The notes beneath the pieces were generated by a model. It was not told where the DNA came from. It made no database searches and worked only from the letters and a program-made list of their open reading frames with translations. Both the position numbers and the translations under genes were made by a program. Shown piece after piece: positions 43,981-52,829 of a DNA stretch of 64,000 nucleotides. Position 1 is the first letter of the stretch. The number at the start of each line of letters is the position of its first letter. This DNA is from Paenibacillus farraposensis (GTDB lineage: Bacteria; Bacillota; Bacilli; Paenibacillales; Paenibacillaceae): NCBI RefSeq assembly GCF_020736845.1, contig NZ_JAFFQR010000084.1, forward strand, positions 108,042 to 172,041. The letters run 5' to 3'.

Positions 43981-46900
43981 TTAGTTAATCAGTGCAGCTT
44001 TTTGTAGAAACAGATGCAGCACATTGGCGGATGCCTCACGTGTTGCAGGTGCATTGGGCTTGAAATAGGAGGAGCCTTGAATCGCTTCTCCGCTGATAAT
44101 ACCTGCGGCACTCGCCTTTTCGATGCTGTCCTTGGCATAGCCTGCAAAGGATGAAGCATCATGATAAGGCGTGCGTGCAGGACCATCGACAGCTGTTTTG
44201 ATTTGAAGCAGGTCCACCGCTTTACCCAATATGACAGCAATTTCCTGACGGCTGATATTAGCGTTTGGATCAAATTTGCCGCTGTTGCGGCCTGTAATCA
44301 ATCCGGCTTCATACGCGGCTGCCACATCGCCGGAATACCAGCTGCCTGCAGGGATGTCACTGAATGGGGCAGCAGTGCCTGATGTCAGGCCAATGGCCCG
44401 GGTAATCAGGGCTGCAAATTCCGCACGTGTCACGTTCTTCTTCGGTGAGAAGGTCGTGTCAGTTGTACCGTTAATCAGCAATTTGTTCGCTAATGATTGA
44501 ATTTCGGATTGCGCATATGACGATGAAATGTCTTCAAAGCTAACGGGACGCGTTGCAGCCGCATATGTCGAGAAGCCCGGACGGCTCACCTTGACAACGG
44601 TCGACCCATCTGCCTGCTTGGTGAAGATGGATGGAACCGGGTAGACGTTTCCGTCTGCGATATAAAGCACACCGGCTGTATTTGGCTCAATTTGTCCAGG
44701 GATGGTAAAGGAACGGCTAATGAACTGTCCCGGAGCCACCTGAAGGGGTTGGCTTTTGCCTCCAGTGATGATGTTAGCTTCAAACTCTACAGGTGTACCA
44801 ATGACAGTCGAGCCTTTCAGCTTGCCTGTAAAAATGCTGCTTTCCTGTGCCTGGCTGCTGATAACCATCTCAAGGTTTGCACCCGCAGGAGCATTTTTCA
44901 GAGCAGTTATTGGCAAAGCCAAGGAGGAACCCGTATTGCTCACAATTAGGCTGCTTCCTGCCGGAGCCTTGCCCAGCGTTGCCAACTGTGCGGTAGTGAG
45001 CGCTGCTTTGGTTGTTTGCCCTGCCTGACTGGCAGCCGACAACACGATCGCAGTTGGGCTGGAGCCCGCTGCGGTTACAGCAGCCTGCAGGTCAGCATCG
45101 GTTACGGTCAATGACTGTACATTATTGTTTACCGCAATGGCTGTAGTCACAGCTTTTATAGTCTGTCCTTGCTTCACTACAGTTTGAAGTGAAGGAGCAG
45201 ATGTATTGGATGCAGCAGATGTAGCGACAGGAGTGGATGAATTGGATGCAGCAGCAGAAGGTGTTGTATTGCTTCTGCCGCTACCGCCACCACCTCCCCC
45301 GCTGCTACTGCCGGAAGATGTATTATCCACTCGGATAGATATCATAGCGACGAAAAATTTAGGGCCGTTTGTATTGCTTTCAACTTCCCCTTTTGCATTC
45401 AGTTCCGGAGCCTCGACTTCCAGCTTATATATGCCGTTTTTCAAATGCTGAATTACGAGTTGGCCGTTTGCATCCAGAACAGGCATTCCATTGTCATCTA
45501 ATGGAACGTAACTTCCGTCAATACCCTTAAAGGAGTATGCGCCTTGTTTGAGGCGGGCATTGCTGCCCTGTTCCTCGGAAGTTGTAATCCCATCGATCTG
45601 GCCAATGAGCTTATCATCCAGACCGTATACATAAAGCCCAATCTGGTTGGTTTTATCCGTGGTCAGGCGGAGAGTCAGGTCTGTTGAGCGTTTGGCACCC
45701 GTTTGATTTGGATAAATAACCGGGTTGGTGAGACTCAGTTCCTGCAAGCCGAAGCCTGTGGCCGGATTTTCTTTGCCGACATGAACGACAAACGGCAGAT
45801 GCAGTGTTGGCAGTCCGGCGCTTTTCAGAACAACTTCCCCTTCATATACACCTGTGGCTGCACTCGAATTTGGCTGCACAGACAGGAAGAACGGTTGTGA
45901 TTTGCCCGGTTCTGCCGAGATTGCGCCATTCGCGCCGACACCTTGCAGCTGCACGGCAATGTTGCTTACGTCAGGTGTGGCGATTGGCTTGGTAGGATCA
46001 GAGGTTACATTATTATGCAAAACGTAGCTGGCTTCATACTGTACAGGGTTAGCGGACAAATTTTTGAGCTGCAGCTGAATTTGCTTCGCATCACTACCTG
46101 GTTCCATCACCCCGAAGCTGGCGGAAGGATTGTAATTCACAACTTCCTGCCGATTAAAGTTTTTGTCAAGAATCGTAATCTTTTCAACAGTTTCCAGCAG
46201 GGCTGGCGTCTGAATTGCATTCGCGATGTTTACAAGGCCTGCACCTTGGGAATACACATCATATCGGATTTTATTCTCATCAAAGAGTGCAACCGAAGTG
46301 TTTGCGAGAGCAGCACGGATATCGAACGGTGTCCAGCTTGGATGCTGCTGCTTCAACAGCACAGCAAGTCCAGCCACATGTGGAGAGGCCATACTGGTTC
46401 CGCTGCTGCGTTTGTAAGCATGCTCGTAAGAAGCATCTGGATGGAACTTGGCGAAGGCAGGGTAAGTTGACATAATGTTAACTCCCGGTGCGCTCACATC
46501 CGGCTTGATGCTCAGCAGCTCATCTCCGTTTGGTCCGCGGGAGCTAAAACCGGCCATTGTATTGCCGGGGTTGTCGGTGCGAAGATAATCGGCACCAAAG
46601 GTAATAAAGAATTTTTGTTTGCTGTTTTGACGCTCAATGATTTGTCTTGCCAGCGCGCGGCCTTCTTTTCCTACCATGTCAAAGGCAGGAATATGATCCA
46701 CGCCGTCACCTTGATTTGAATTAATGTAACCGTCATAACCTGGTATGCCATTGCTCAGATTGGCTTGCGTGATGTCATCAGATTTAGCTTGACCATTAAA
46801 AATAATAATAGCCTTCGCACCATTTAGTTGTGCAATCCTGATTTTGTCAACATAGCCCAGGACGCCACGTGAAACGATTACAACTTTACCTTTTACATCT

Positions 46901-48282
46901 TTAGAAGTGAAATCGTCCGGAAACCCCAAATTGGCATACACTAACTCCAATGGTTCTGTTCCTAAAATGGAAGCAAAATCCTCATGGAACGTTTGCCAAC
47001 TCATCGTGTTCAGATTGTAATAGGTATCTGATGCAACGCTCATCCGCTCTCCATGATCTCCATAGGTGGCAATACTAACCGATGCTCTGTTAGAGTAGCT
47101 ATGGCTCGGAGAAGTAGCGGCACCGACGGAGATGGCCAGCTGGGCTGTCGCAGGGGAACCCATTGAATAGTAATAGTTCTGGTCTTGCGCAGCATTACCG
47201 TTCGCAACGACCGCAACTACCCCGGAAAGCACGGCATTATTGATAGCAATGGAGTCCGGGGAGTTCGGGTCCTTTTCGGAATCAGAGCCGAGTGACAGGT
47301 TAATGACGTTCATGCCGTCTTTGACAGCATGTTCAATACCGTCAATTACCTGTGCAGAGGAACCGGAGGAACGACCTGTTTTGGCGTTTCGCCCAAGCAC
47401 TTTATAAACGTATAAGTTCGATTTATAGGCAATACCTTTTTGCACAATTTCCGAGGATTTATTCGCTGCTTGACCAGCGATCGTACCGGAGACGTGAGTA
47501 CCGTGTGTTGTTCCGCTAAAACCTGTGCCATACGGGTCGTCCTTTTTATCAAGTAACGGTTCCTCGTAAGGATCGTTATCCTGCTCAAAAGAGTCATATC
47601 CCCCCTTGTAAGCTGCTTTCAAATCCGGATGCTCATAATCGATACCGGTATCGATAACCCCGATGTTGATTCCTTCACCTGTTAATCCTTTTGCCCAGGC
47701 TTCGGGAACACCAATTTGATCCAATGGCGCGTTGTCATAGGTTGCTTCACTGGCTGTAAGTGTTGGTGGGTCTTGTACGGGGATAGAATAATACGTTTTG
47801 TTTTCGTGAATGGATTTCACGCCTGGCAGTTTAGCCAGTTCAGGAATTTTATTGGCTGGGAGCGTGACCTCCAAGCCATTAAGCACCGTGTTGTATTGGT
47901 AATTCACCTGAAGAGAAATACCGTGTTTTGCGGCTTGGTCCACGAATGCTGTTTGCTCTGTAGCAATAGCCGATTCCGCATTTTGCTCAGATTGGGCAGT
48001 GAAGGTGCGGGCGACTGACCGTGCGGCAAATTTGTCCACAGCTATGGGGTTGCCATCCAACTGCACGATAACCCTGACCTGGCGGGCAGAGTCGGTGTTC
48101 AGCTCTGGCGAAATGAAGGCCGGAGTCGCCTCAACAGTCAGTGCTTCCTGCGCCTTCAAAAACGAACCGGCTTGCAGGTCTACAGTAGCAGCAGAACTGA
48201 CGGACGGCAGAGACAAGCTTACCGTCAGAGCAAGAGCGAGTGATACGCCAGATATTTTTTGTATAATGTTTGGCTTTTTCAA
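43981..48282 (-). CDS. Large cell-surface subtilase (S8) with PA and SLH domains
   Basis: 1433 residues. Signal peptide (ISGVSLALALTVSLSLPSVS), I9-type propeptide (about 65-165), S8 catalytic domain with D211 (GVIDTGIDYEHPDL), H263 (THGTHVSGT) and S630 (SSGTSMASPHVAG), interrupted by a PA domain (about 440-545). Fn3/beta-sandwich modules follow, then a Ser/Gly/Ala/Thr linker near 1000-1070, a further beta domain, and three SLH motifs at the end (FSPKKNVTRAEFAALITRAI, FDPNANISRQEIAVILGKA, YFKPNAPATREASANVLHL). SLH domains attach it to pyruvylated secondary wall polymer. It is a Vpr-like surface protease. The TTG at 48282 is preferred because AAGAGG lies 8 bases upstream. Confidence 0.93.
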   Translation of the reverse strand: MKKPNIIQKISGVSLALALTVSLSLPSVSSAATVDLQAGSFLKAQEALTVEATPAFISPELNTDSARQVRVIVQLDGNPIAVDKFAARSVARTFTAQSEQNAESAIATEQTAFVDQAAKHGISLQVNYQYNTVLNGLEVTLPANKIPELAKLPGVKSIHENKTYYSIPVQDPPTLTASEATYDNAPLDQIGVPEAWAKGLTGEGINIGVIDTGIDYEHPDLKAAYKGGYDSFEQDNDPYEEPLLDKKDDPYGTGFSGTTHGTHVSGTIAGQAANKSSEIVQKGIAYKSNLYVYKVLGRNAKTGRSSGSSAQVIDGIEHAVKDGMNVINLSLGSDSEKDPNSPDSIAINNAVLSGVVAVVANGNAAQDQNYYYSMGSPATAQLAISVGAATSPSHSYSNRASVSIATYGDHGERMSVASDTYYNLNTMSWQTFHEDFASILGTEPLELVYANLGFPDDFTSKDVKGKVVIVSRGVLGYVDKIRIAQLNGAKAIIIFNGQAKSDDITQANLSNGIPGYDGYINSNQGDGVDHIPAFDMVGKEGRALARQIIERQNSKQKFFITFGADYLRTDNPGNTMAGFSSRGPNGDELLSIKPDVSAPGVNIMSTYPAFAKFHPDASYEHAYKRSSGTSMASPHVAGLAVLLKQQHPSWTPFDIRAALANTSVALFDENKIRYDVYSQGAGLVNIANAIQTPALLETVEKITILDKNFNRQEVVNYNPSASFGVMEPGSDAKQIQLQLKNLSANPVQYEASYVLHNNVTSDPTKPIATPDVSNIAVQLQGVGANGAISAEPGKSQPFFLSVQPNSSAATGVYEGEVVLKSAGLPTLHLPFVVHVGKENPATGFGLQELSLTNPVIYPNQTGAKRSTDLTLRLTTDKTNQIGLYVYGLDDKLIGQIDGITTSEEQGSNARLKQGAYSFKGIDGSYVPLDDNGMPVLDANGQLVIQHLKNGIYKLEVEAPELNAKGEVESNTNGPKFFVAMISIRVDNTSSGSSSGGGGGGSGRSNTTPSAAASNSSTPVATSAASNTSAPSLQTVVKQGQTIKAVTTAIAVNNNVQSLTVTDADLQAAVTAAGSSPTAIVLSAASQAGQTTKAALTTAQLATLGKAPAGSSLIVSNTGSSLALPITALKNAPAGANLEMVISSQAQESSIFTGKLKGSTVIGTPVEFEANIITGGKSQPLQVAPGQFISRSFTIPGQIEPNTAGVLYIADGNVYPVPSIFTKQADGSTVVKVSRPGFSTYAAATRPVSFEDISSSYAQSEIQSLANKLLINGTTDTTFSPKKNVTRAEFAALITRAIGLTSGTAAPFSDIPAGSWYSGDVAAAYEAGLITGRNSGKFDPNANISRQEIAVILGKAVDLLQIKTAVDGPARTPYHDASSFAGYAKDSIEKASAAGIISGEAIQGSSYFKPNAPATREASANVLHLFLQKAALIN

Positions 48283-48645
48283 AGTTTTTCCTCTTTTCAA
48301 TCAAAATATAATAGGTTTACAAACTAGGATTTGGAGTCACTGCCGCTGTTCCCACGCCCCCTCTTGGTATCTGGAATAATAGAATTGACCACTGATGACG
48401 AACTTGCCAGTTTTGAGGAATATCTTACCATACGAATGGAATATATTACTATATGTTTTTTGTATTTTAAGAAAAAGCAAGAGGGGCATTCATAGATGTA
48501 TTTCATGGTATGTTATGAGTTTACTAGATTATTTTTGTAATCACTCGAAAGGGAATGGGAGAATACGAGATTTAATGATATAATCTGCATTGGAATTGTT
48601 GAGATTTCACAATCATGTAAAATGCTTAATGAAAAGGAGTCGATT

Positions 48646-49581
48646 ATGTTGGCAAAAACGTTGATTTTCGGGCATAAAAATCCGGATACGGATACGATCT
48701 GCTCAGCTATTGCTTATGCACATCTGAAAACCAAACTGGGTGCGGACGTAGAACCGATTCGTCTCGGTGAGGTTAATGGGGAAACGCAGTATGCACTGGA
48801 TTATTTTAAAGTGAGCGCACCGCGACTGGTTGAGCTGGTAGCTGAGGAAACCGACAGCGTCATTCTGGTCGATCATAATGAACGCCAGCAAAGCGCGACT
48901 GATATTGACAAAGTAACGGTAACTGAGGTGATCGACCATCACCGGATCGCTAACTTTGAAACCAGCCAGCCGTTGTACTTCCGGGCAGAACCTGTAGGTT
49001 GTACAGCTACTATTTTGAATAAGCTTTACAAAGAAAACGGTGTTGCCATTCCGAAGGAAATCGCAGGCTTGATGTTGTCGGCGATCATTTCGGATTCCCT
49101 GCTGTTCAAATCTCCTACCTGCACCGATCAAGACGTAACTGCTGCTCGTGAATTGGCTGAAATTGCTGGTGTGGATGCAGACCGTTATGGTTTTGACATG
49201 CTTAAAGCGGGTGCTGATTTGAGTGCTCACACCATTGAGCAGCTGGTAAGTCTGGATGCAAAGGAATTCCAGATGAACGGACGCAAGGTAGAAATCGCGC
49301 AAGTGAACGCGGTGGACGTGAACGATGTGTTATCTCGTCAAGCTGAACTGGAAACTGCGCTGTCCCAAACCATTGAAGCCAAAAACCTGGATCTGTTCCT
49401 GTTCGTGGTCACCGATATTGTGAACAGTGATTCTGTTGGCATTGCGCTTGGAAGCCAGGCACAGGCGGTCGAAAAAGCCTATAACGTGAAGCTGGACGAC
49501 AACAAAGCCGTTCTGAAGGGCGTCGTATCCCGCAAATCGCAAATCGTCCCTGTATTGACAGACGCTTTTAACAGTCTGTAA
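48646..49581 (+). CDS. ppaC: Manganese-dependent inorganic pyrophosphatase (family II)
   Basis: 311 residues, the family length. The DHH-type motifs are [27 protein letters not shown] and [11 protein letters not shown], which bind two manganese ions; the C-terminal DHHA2 domain has the substrate-binding SRKSQIVP segment near the end. It hydrolyses pyrophosphate to phosphate in the cytoplasm, pulling biosynthetic reactions forward. AAAAGGAG precedes the ATG at 48646; the longer frame from 48622 has no site. It is monocistronic with its own terminator. Confidence 0.95.
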   Translation: MLAKTLIFGHKNPDTDTICSAIAYAHLKTKLGADVEPIRLGEVNGETQYALDYFKVSAPRLVELVAEETDSVILVDHNERQQSATDIDKVTVTEVIDHHRIANFETSQPLYFRAEPVGCTATILNKLYKENGVAIPKEIAGLMLSAIISDSLLFKSPTCTDQDVTAARELAEIAGVDADRYGFDMLKAGADLSAHTIEQLVSLDAKEFQMNGRKVEIAQVNAVDVNDVLSRQAELETALSQTIEAKNLDLFLFVVTDIVNSDSVGIALGSQAQAVEKAYNVKLDDNKAVLKGVVSRKSQIVPVLTDAFNSL

Positions 49582-49654
49582 TTGGATAGACTAAAATCGC
49601 AAGCTGGGTGCGGCGGTTACGGATCACTGCACGTTTTAGCTGCCATATGAGAAT

Positions 49655-49708
49655 AAGCCTCTTGAACCCCACTGCGCCAAAGCGGTGAAGGCGGGAGGCT
49701 TTATTTTT
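49655..49708 (+). terminator. Intrinsic terminator of ppaC
   Basis: AAGCCTC (49655-49661) and GAGGCTT (49695-49701) close an inner CACTGC / GCGGTG stem, followed by TATTTTT. Confidence 0.75.
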
Positions 49709-49719
49709 CAGTCCTCCAA

Positions 49720-50259
49720 TCATTTGTCTCTTCTATTTATGGGATCTGTTAGCCCGGAGATCTTGGCATCTTCAAATGCAGAGCGTACGTGTGATAGATA
49801 GGTTTGAAACTGGTTAATTTCCGTTTCACTAAAGTCCGACATCAGACGTGAGGCCAGTCCTATGAAAAAAGGGTCCATTTGTTTAATCTTGCCTCTCCCT
49901 TTATCGTTCAGGGAAACAAACACGCCTCGTTTGTCATTGGGGTCGTCGTACTTGTTAATGTATCCTTCCTGTTCAAGGGAAATGACCATAGAACTGATTG
50001 CGGCCCGGCTTACACCCATCTTTTCAGCCAAACTGGAAGGAGAGGACATTTCATCCCTTTGCGCGGAGAGTACACACAATGCGATATATTGTCCGTAGGA
50101 AAGACCAAATTCACGCGAGCGTTTCTCCATGCTCTTGCGTATTTCGTATGTTATGGAAAATAAATCCACTAATACACCAATCGGTTTATTGCCATCTGGA
50201 AATAGATTATAGGCCAGTTGACGAATTTCGGAGTCCAAGAAAAAAAACATGCGATTCAC
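49720..50259 (-). CDS. MarR-family transcriptional regulator
   Basis: 179 residues. The central winged helix-turn-helix reads SSPSSLAEKMGVSRAAISSMV with a wing NKYDDPNDKRGVFVSLN, typical of MarR proteins; flanking helices form the dimer. The N-terminal 30 residues are an extra extension. It is monocistronic and divergent from nothing close; the upstream TTAATTA repeats are candidate operators for autoregulation. The effector and targets are unknown. A convergent Mn pyrophosphatase gene lies downstream. Confidence 0.9.
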   Translation of the reverse strand: MNRMFFFLDSEIRQLAYNLFPDGNKPIGVLVDLFSITYEIRKSMEKRSREFGLSYGQYIALCVLSAQRDEMSSPSSLAEKMGVSRAAISSMVISLEQEGYINKYDDPNDKRGVFVSLNDKGRGKIKQMDPFFIGLASRLMSDFSETEINQFQTYLSHVRSAFEDAKISGLTDPINRRDK

Positions 50260-50268
50260 CTCGATGCA

Positions 50269-50296
50269 GTTAATTAGTTAACTGTAATTTAATTAA
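50269..50296. promoter_or_regulatory. Candidate MarR operators
   Basis: GTTAATTAGTTAAC (50269-50282) has perfect GTTAA / TTAAC arms, and a second TTAATTAA follows at 50289-50296. Both lie just upstream of the MarR start at 50259, where the start site or binding site is expected. Confidence 0.5.
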
Positions 50297-50371
50297 CCAC
50301 TGGTTGCAATGATTTGAATAAACTTTATTCCGCATTATTCCGTATTTTTTTTGAAATCACCTCGCAAAGTG

Positions 50372-51334
50372 TCACATCCAGGGTCCGATGCACTGCCTAA
50401 TGTCTTGATCAACAAAGGCTTGTATGGAGGGCTGGCGCAGGGTACGTCCTTCTTGCCATCGCCACTCGCTATATTGAATTTTGGCAGTGTACATGGGCTG
50501 TACCCAAATGGCATCTTGCTGACGATCCGGCTTATTGACAAAAGGGCGCTTGGAAATCGTATGCGGCATGAGGCGCACGGTAAGCTGCCGCCAATCTTCT
50601 CGAGTCAGCTTGCCTGTACCTGCATGTCCGATGTAGCGCAGCTCCCCTCGCTTGTCATACTGACCCAGCAGCACAGCATTGATAATGCCTCCGTTTAAAG
50701 TATAACCTCCGATAACGGCGATGACATCACCATAATTTTTGATCTTGATCCATCGTTCGTCCTTCCCGCCCAAAGTGTACGGGCTATCCAGTCTTTTACA
50801 CACAATGCCTTCCATGCCTTGAGTGCACATGACCTGGAATAGAGCTTGTCCATCAGGATGAGCAGGAGCCAGCTGAATCCGTTCATTCGGGATGATAACC
50901 TGCTGCAGCAGTTCCAGCCTTTCCTGCAACGGCCTGCGATGAACCCACTCCCCGTTCAGATAGATGATATCAAACAGCATATAGGTGGCGGGCACAGCCT
51001 CACGGGCCGCTTGAATTCGATCTGCTCGGCGAATCAGATCACGCCGCATGATTTCATGAAATGATGGTTTGCCATCGGCGCCGAGTGCGATCATTTCTCC
51101 ATCCAGTATAGCTGAATCCGCCCGGCAGTAAGAGGGAAAGAGTGCAAGTTCCGGGTACAAAAGTGTTCGTTCATGTCGCTTGCGGTTGAACAGACGCGTG
51201 CTGCTTTGGTCGTGATACGTCAAAATTCTCGTGCCGTCCCATTTTATTTCGTAACGCCAACGCTCGTTATCCGCAGGGATTTTTTTACTTTGCATCGGTT
51301 CAAACGGGATGATCGGCTTTATTTCTGTACACAA
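50372..51334 (-). CDS. ATP-dependent DNA ligase (LigD-ligase-like)
   Basis: 320 residues. The nucleotidyl-acceptor motif is K31-W-D-G (EIKWDGTRIL), followed by LFNRKRHERTLLYPE, the motif III ILDGEMIAL, motif IV EGIVCKRLDSPY and motif V WIKIKNY. An OB-fold domain completes it. It corresponds to the ligase module of LigD, which seals breaks in bacterial end joining with Ku, but no polymerase or nuclease module is fused and no Ku gene lies nearby. The TTG at 51334 has GGAGG 8 bases upstream; an ATG at 51409 is in frame. Confidence 0.85.
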   Translation of the reverse strand: MCTEIKPIIPFEPMQSKKIPADNERWRYEIKWDGTRILTYHDQSSTRLFNRKRHERTLLYPELALFPSYCRADSAILDGEMIALGADGKPSFHEIMRRDLIRRADRIQAAREAVPATYMLFDIIYLNGEWVHRRPLQERLELLQQVIIPNERIQLAPAHPDGQALFQVMCTQGMEGIVCKRLDSPYTLGGKDERWIKIKNYGDVIAVIGGYTLNGGIINAVLLGQYDKRGELRYIGHAGTGKLTREDWRQLTVRLMPHTISKRPFVNKPDRQQDAIWVQPMYTAKIQYSEWRWQEGRTLRQPSIQAFVDQDIRQCIGPWM

Positions 51335-51481
51335 ATACAATACCTCCTCTTGCCTTTTTCCAACACCCGTAGTTTCGACGACAGGTCTTTTTTTATGTAC
51401 AGGATGTTTCATTGGTCTGCCAATCGGGGAATGATAAGGATATCCAGCACAGGATTTTTTCAGGCAGAAAGGGGAATGCTT

Positions 51482-51757
51482 ATGAGACAAATTTGCGAAG
51501 AGGATCATGCGGTAGTCATGGTAGATGATGGACAGGTGGTTGCAGAAGTCGGCTATAAATCCTTAGATGATCACGCTTTGGTTATTGACCATACATTTGT
51601 ATCGGAACAGTTGCGAGGGCAAAAAATCGGCAAGGAGCTGATTGATAAAGTGGTTGATATGGCCCGGGATCAGCATAAAAAAGTAGTCCCGGCTTGCTCA
51701 TACGCGTTGGCCTTGTTCAAGCGTCATCAGGAATATAGTGACGTTTGGCAGCAATAA
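51482..51757 (+). CDS. GNAT-like N-acetyltransferase (YjdJ type)
   Basis: 91 residues, a minimal GNAT-type fold. The acetyl-CoA loop is QLRGQKIGKELIDKVVDMA, preceded by VIDHTFVSEQLRG and followed by VVPACSYALALFKRH, the C-terminal motif of the YjdJ/Gcn5-like small group. The substrate is unknown. AAGGGG precedes the ATG at 51482. The long upstream frame overlaps the antisense ligase gene and is not coding. Confidence 0.85.
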   Translation: MRQICEEDHAVVMVDDGQVVAEVGYKSLDDHALVIDHTFVSEQLRGQKIGKELIDKVVDMARDQHKKVVPACSYALALFKRHQEYSDVWQQ

Positions 51758-51792
51758 TGGGGTGTTTTGTGTCTTGGATATATCATTTGCAC

Positions 51793-51839
51793 AACACCGG
51801 ATCGGTAATCACAGGTAATCAGACCTTCCGGTGTTTTTT
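51793..51839 (+). terminator. Intrinsic terminator
   Basis: AACACCGG (51793-51800) and CCGGTGTT (51828-51835) enclose a 27-base loop with weak inner pairing and are followed by TTTT. Confidence 0.7.
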
Positions 51840-51905
51840 GGCGTGGATAAAGTGTGAAGCACATTTTCGGATATATAGCTGTGAAATTGTTCATACTGTT
51901 GTCAC

Positions 51906-51935
51906 TTCACATGCTGTCCATGAGTTCTATATAAT
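51906..51935 (+). promoter_or_regulatory. Promoter of the DUF420 gene
   Basis: TTCACA (51906-51911) and TATAAT (51930-51935), 18 bases apart, about 75 bases before the ATG at 52012. Confidence 0.4.
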
Positions 51936-52011
51936 ATATTAAGGCTATGAACATGACAGAAAAAAGACAGAAAAAATGAAAACCTGAATTTATACGAAGG
52001 AGACGCTTATT

Positions 52012-52575
52012 ATGAGTAAAGCGAGAGAGGACAAGCAGTATGTTCCAACGAGCAATCGTAATTTTACAACTTTGATTATCACCGTTTCCATTATAGCTAA
52101 TGTGATTATTTTGCTGCTATTCTTTTCGCCGATCGGATATCAGGGCAGTGTAAGTTTCGACATTACTATTTTTCCGAGGCTGAATGCGATTTTTAACAGC
52201 TTCACCTTTATATTTCTGGTAGCTGCGCTGATTGCTATCTTCAAAAAGAATGTCAAGGTGCATAAGGCTTTTGTTCTGTTGGCTTTTGCCAGTACGGTTT
52301 TATTTTTATTCTCCTATCTGACCTTCCATTATATTTCACCGGAAACTGCAAAATATGGCGGGGTGGGCATTCTTCGGCCGATCTACTTTACGCTGCTAAT
52401 CTCTCATAGTATTCTGGCTGCGATTATCGTACCACTCGCGCTGTTCACCGTTGTTTGGGGATGGACCATGCAGGTGGCCAAGCACCGTAAAATTGCTCGT
52501 TGGACCATGCCGATTTGGCTGTATGTCAGCTTGACCGGAGTGCTGGTGTACGTATTTATGGCCCCGTATTATTAA
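52012..52575 (+). CDS. DUF420 membrane protein (CtaM-like)
   Basis: 187 residues with five membrane segments. The family marks are RNFTTLIITVSIIANVI, FPRLNAIFNSFTFIFL, KKNVKVHKAFVLLAF and the histidine-containing HYISPETAKYGGVGILRPIY. DUF420 proteins include CtaM, needed for assembly of cytochrome aa3-type oxidases, so a respiratory assembly role is likely but no oxidase gene is nearby. It has its own promoter and terminator. Confidence 0.85.
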   Translation: MSKAREDKQYVPTSNRNFTTLIITVSIIANVIILLLFFSPIGYQGSVSFDITIFPRLNAIFNSFTFIFLVAALIAIFKKNVKVHKAFVLLAFASTVLFLFSYLTFHYISPETAKYGGVGILRPIYFTLLISHSILAAIIVPLALFTVVWGWTMQVAKHRKIARWTMPIWLYVSLTGVLVYVFMAPYY

Positions 52576-52617
52576 GCATTAAATCTTGATTCTACTGTTA
52601 TAGATTCAATGGGGAAA

Positions 52618-52648
52618 GAAGACGTCTCTGTAAAAGAGGCGTCTTTTT
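52618..52648 (+). terminator. Intrinsic terminator
   Basis: AAGACGTCTCT faces AGAGGCGTCTT with a four-base loop and is followed by TTT. Confidence 0.85.
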
Positions 52649-52785
52649 ATGCTTATATAAGCAACATCCGGCTGCGCAGTGGCGCAAGTAAGTAACTTTT
52701 CAGTGCAACTCATGTCCAATAAAAGAAAAATTATTCCTTCTTAATTTATTTTATTGAAAAAACGTTCCTTCTCTACCGGTATTTC

Positions 52786-52794
52786 TGTTATAAT
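52786..52794 (+). promoter_or_regulatory. Extended -10 promoter of the amino-sugar operon
   Basis: TGTTATAAT is a perfect extended -10 element (TGnTATAAT). The -35 position, near 52766-52771, is a poor match, which is common for extended -10 promoters. The start would be near 52801, 30 bases before the GTG at 52830. No clear cre or RpiR operator was found nearby. Confidence 0.55.
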
Positions 52795-52829
52795 TTACCT
52801 TAATCAACTAAGAATAAGGGGGTCACCAT

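Noticed and set aside
51173..51481. Long N-terminal extension in front of the GNAT gene
   Set aside because: It lies antisense to the DNA ligase gene, has no family character, and the ATG at 51482 has its own AAGGGG site.
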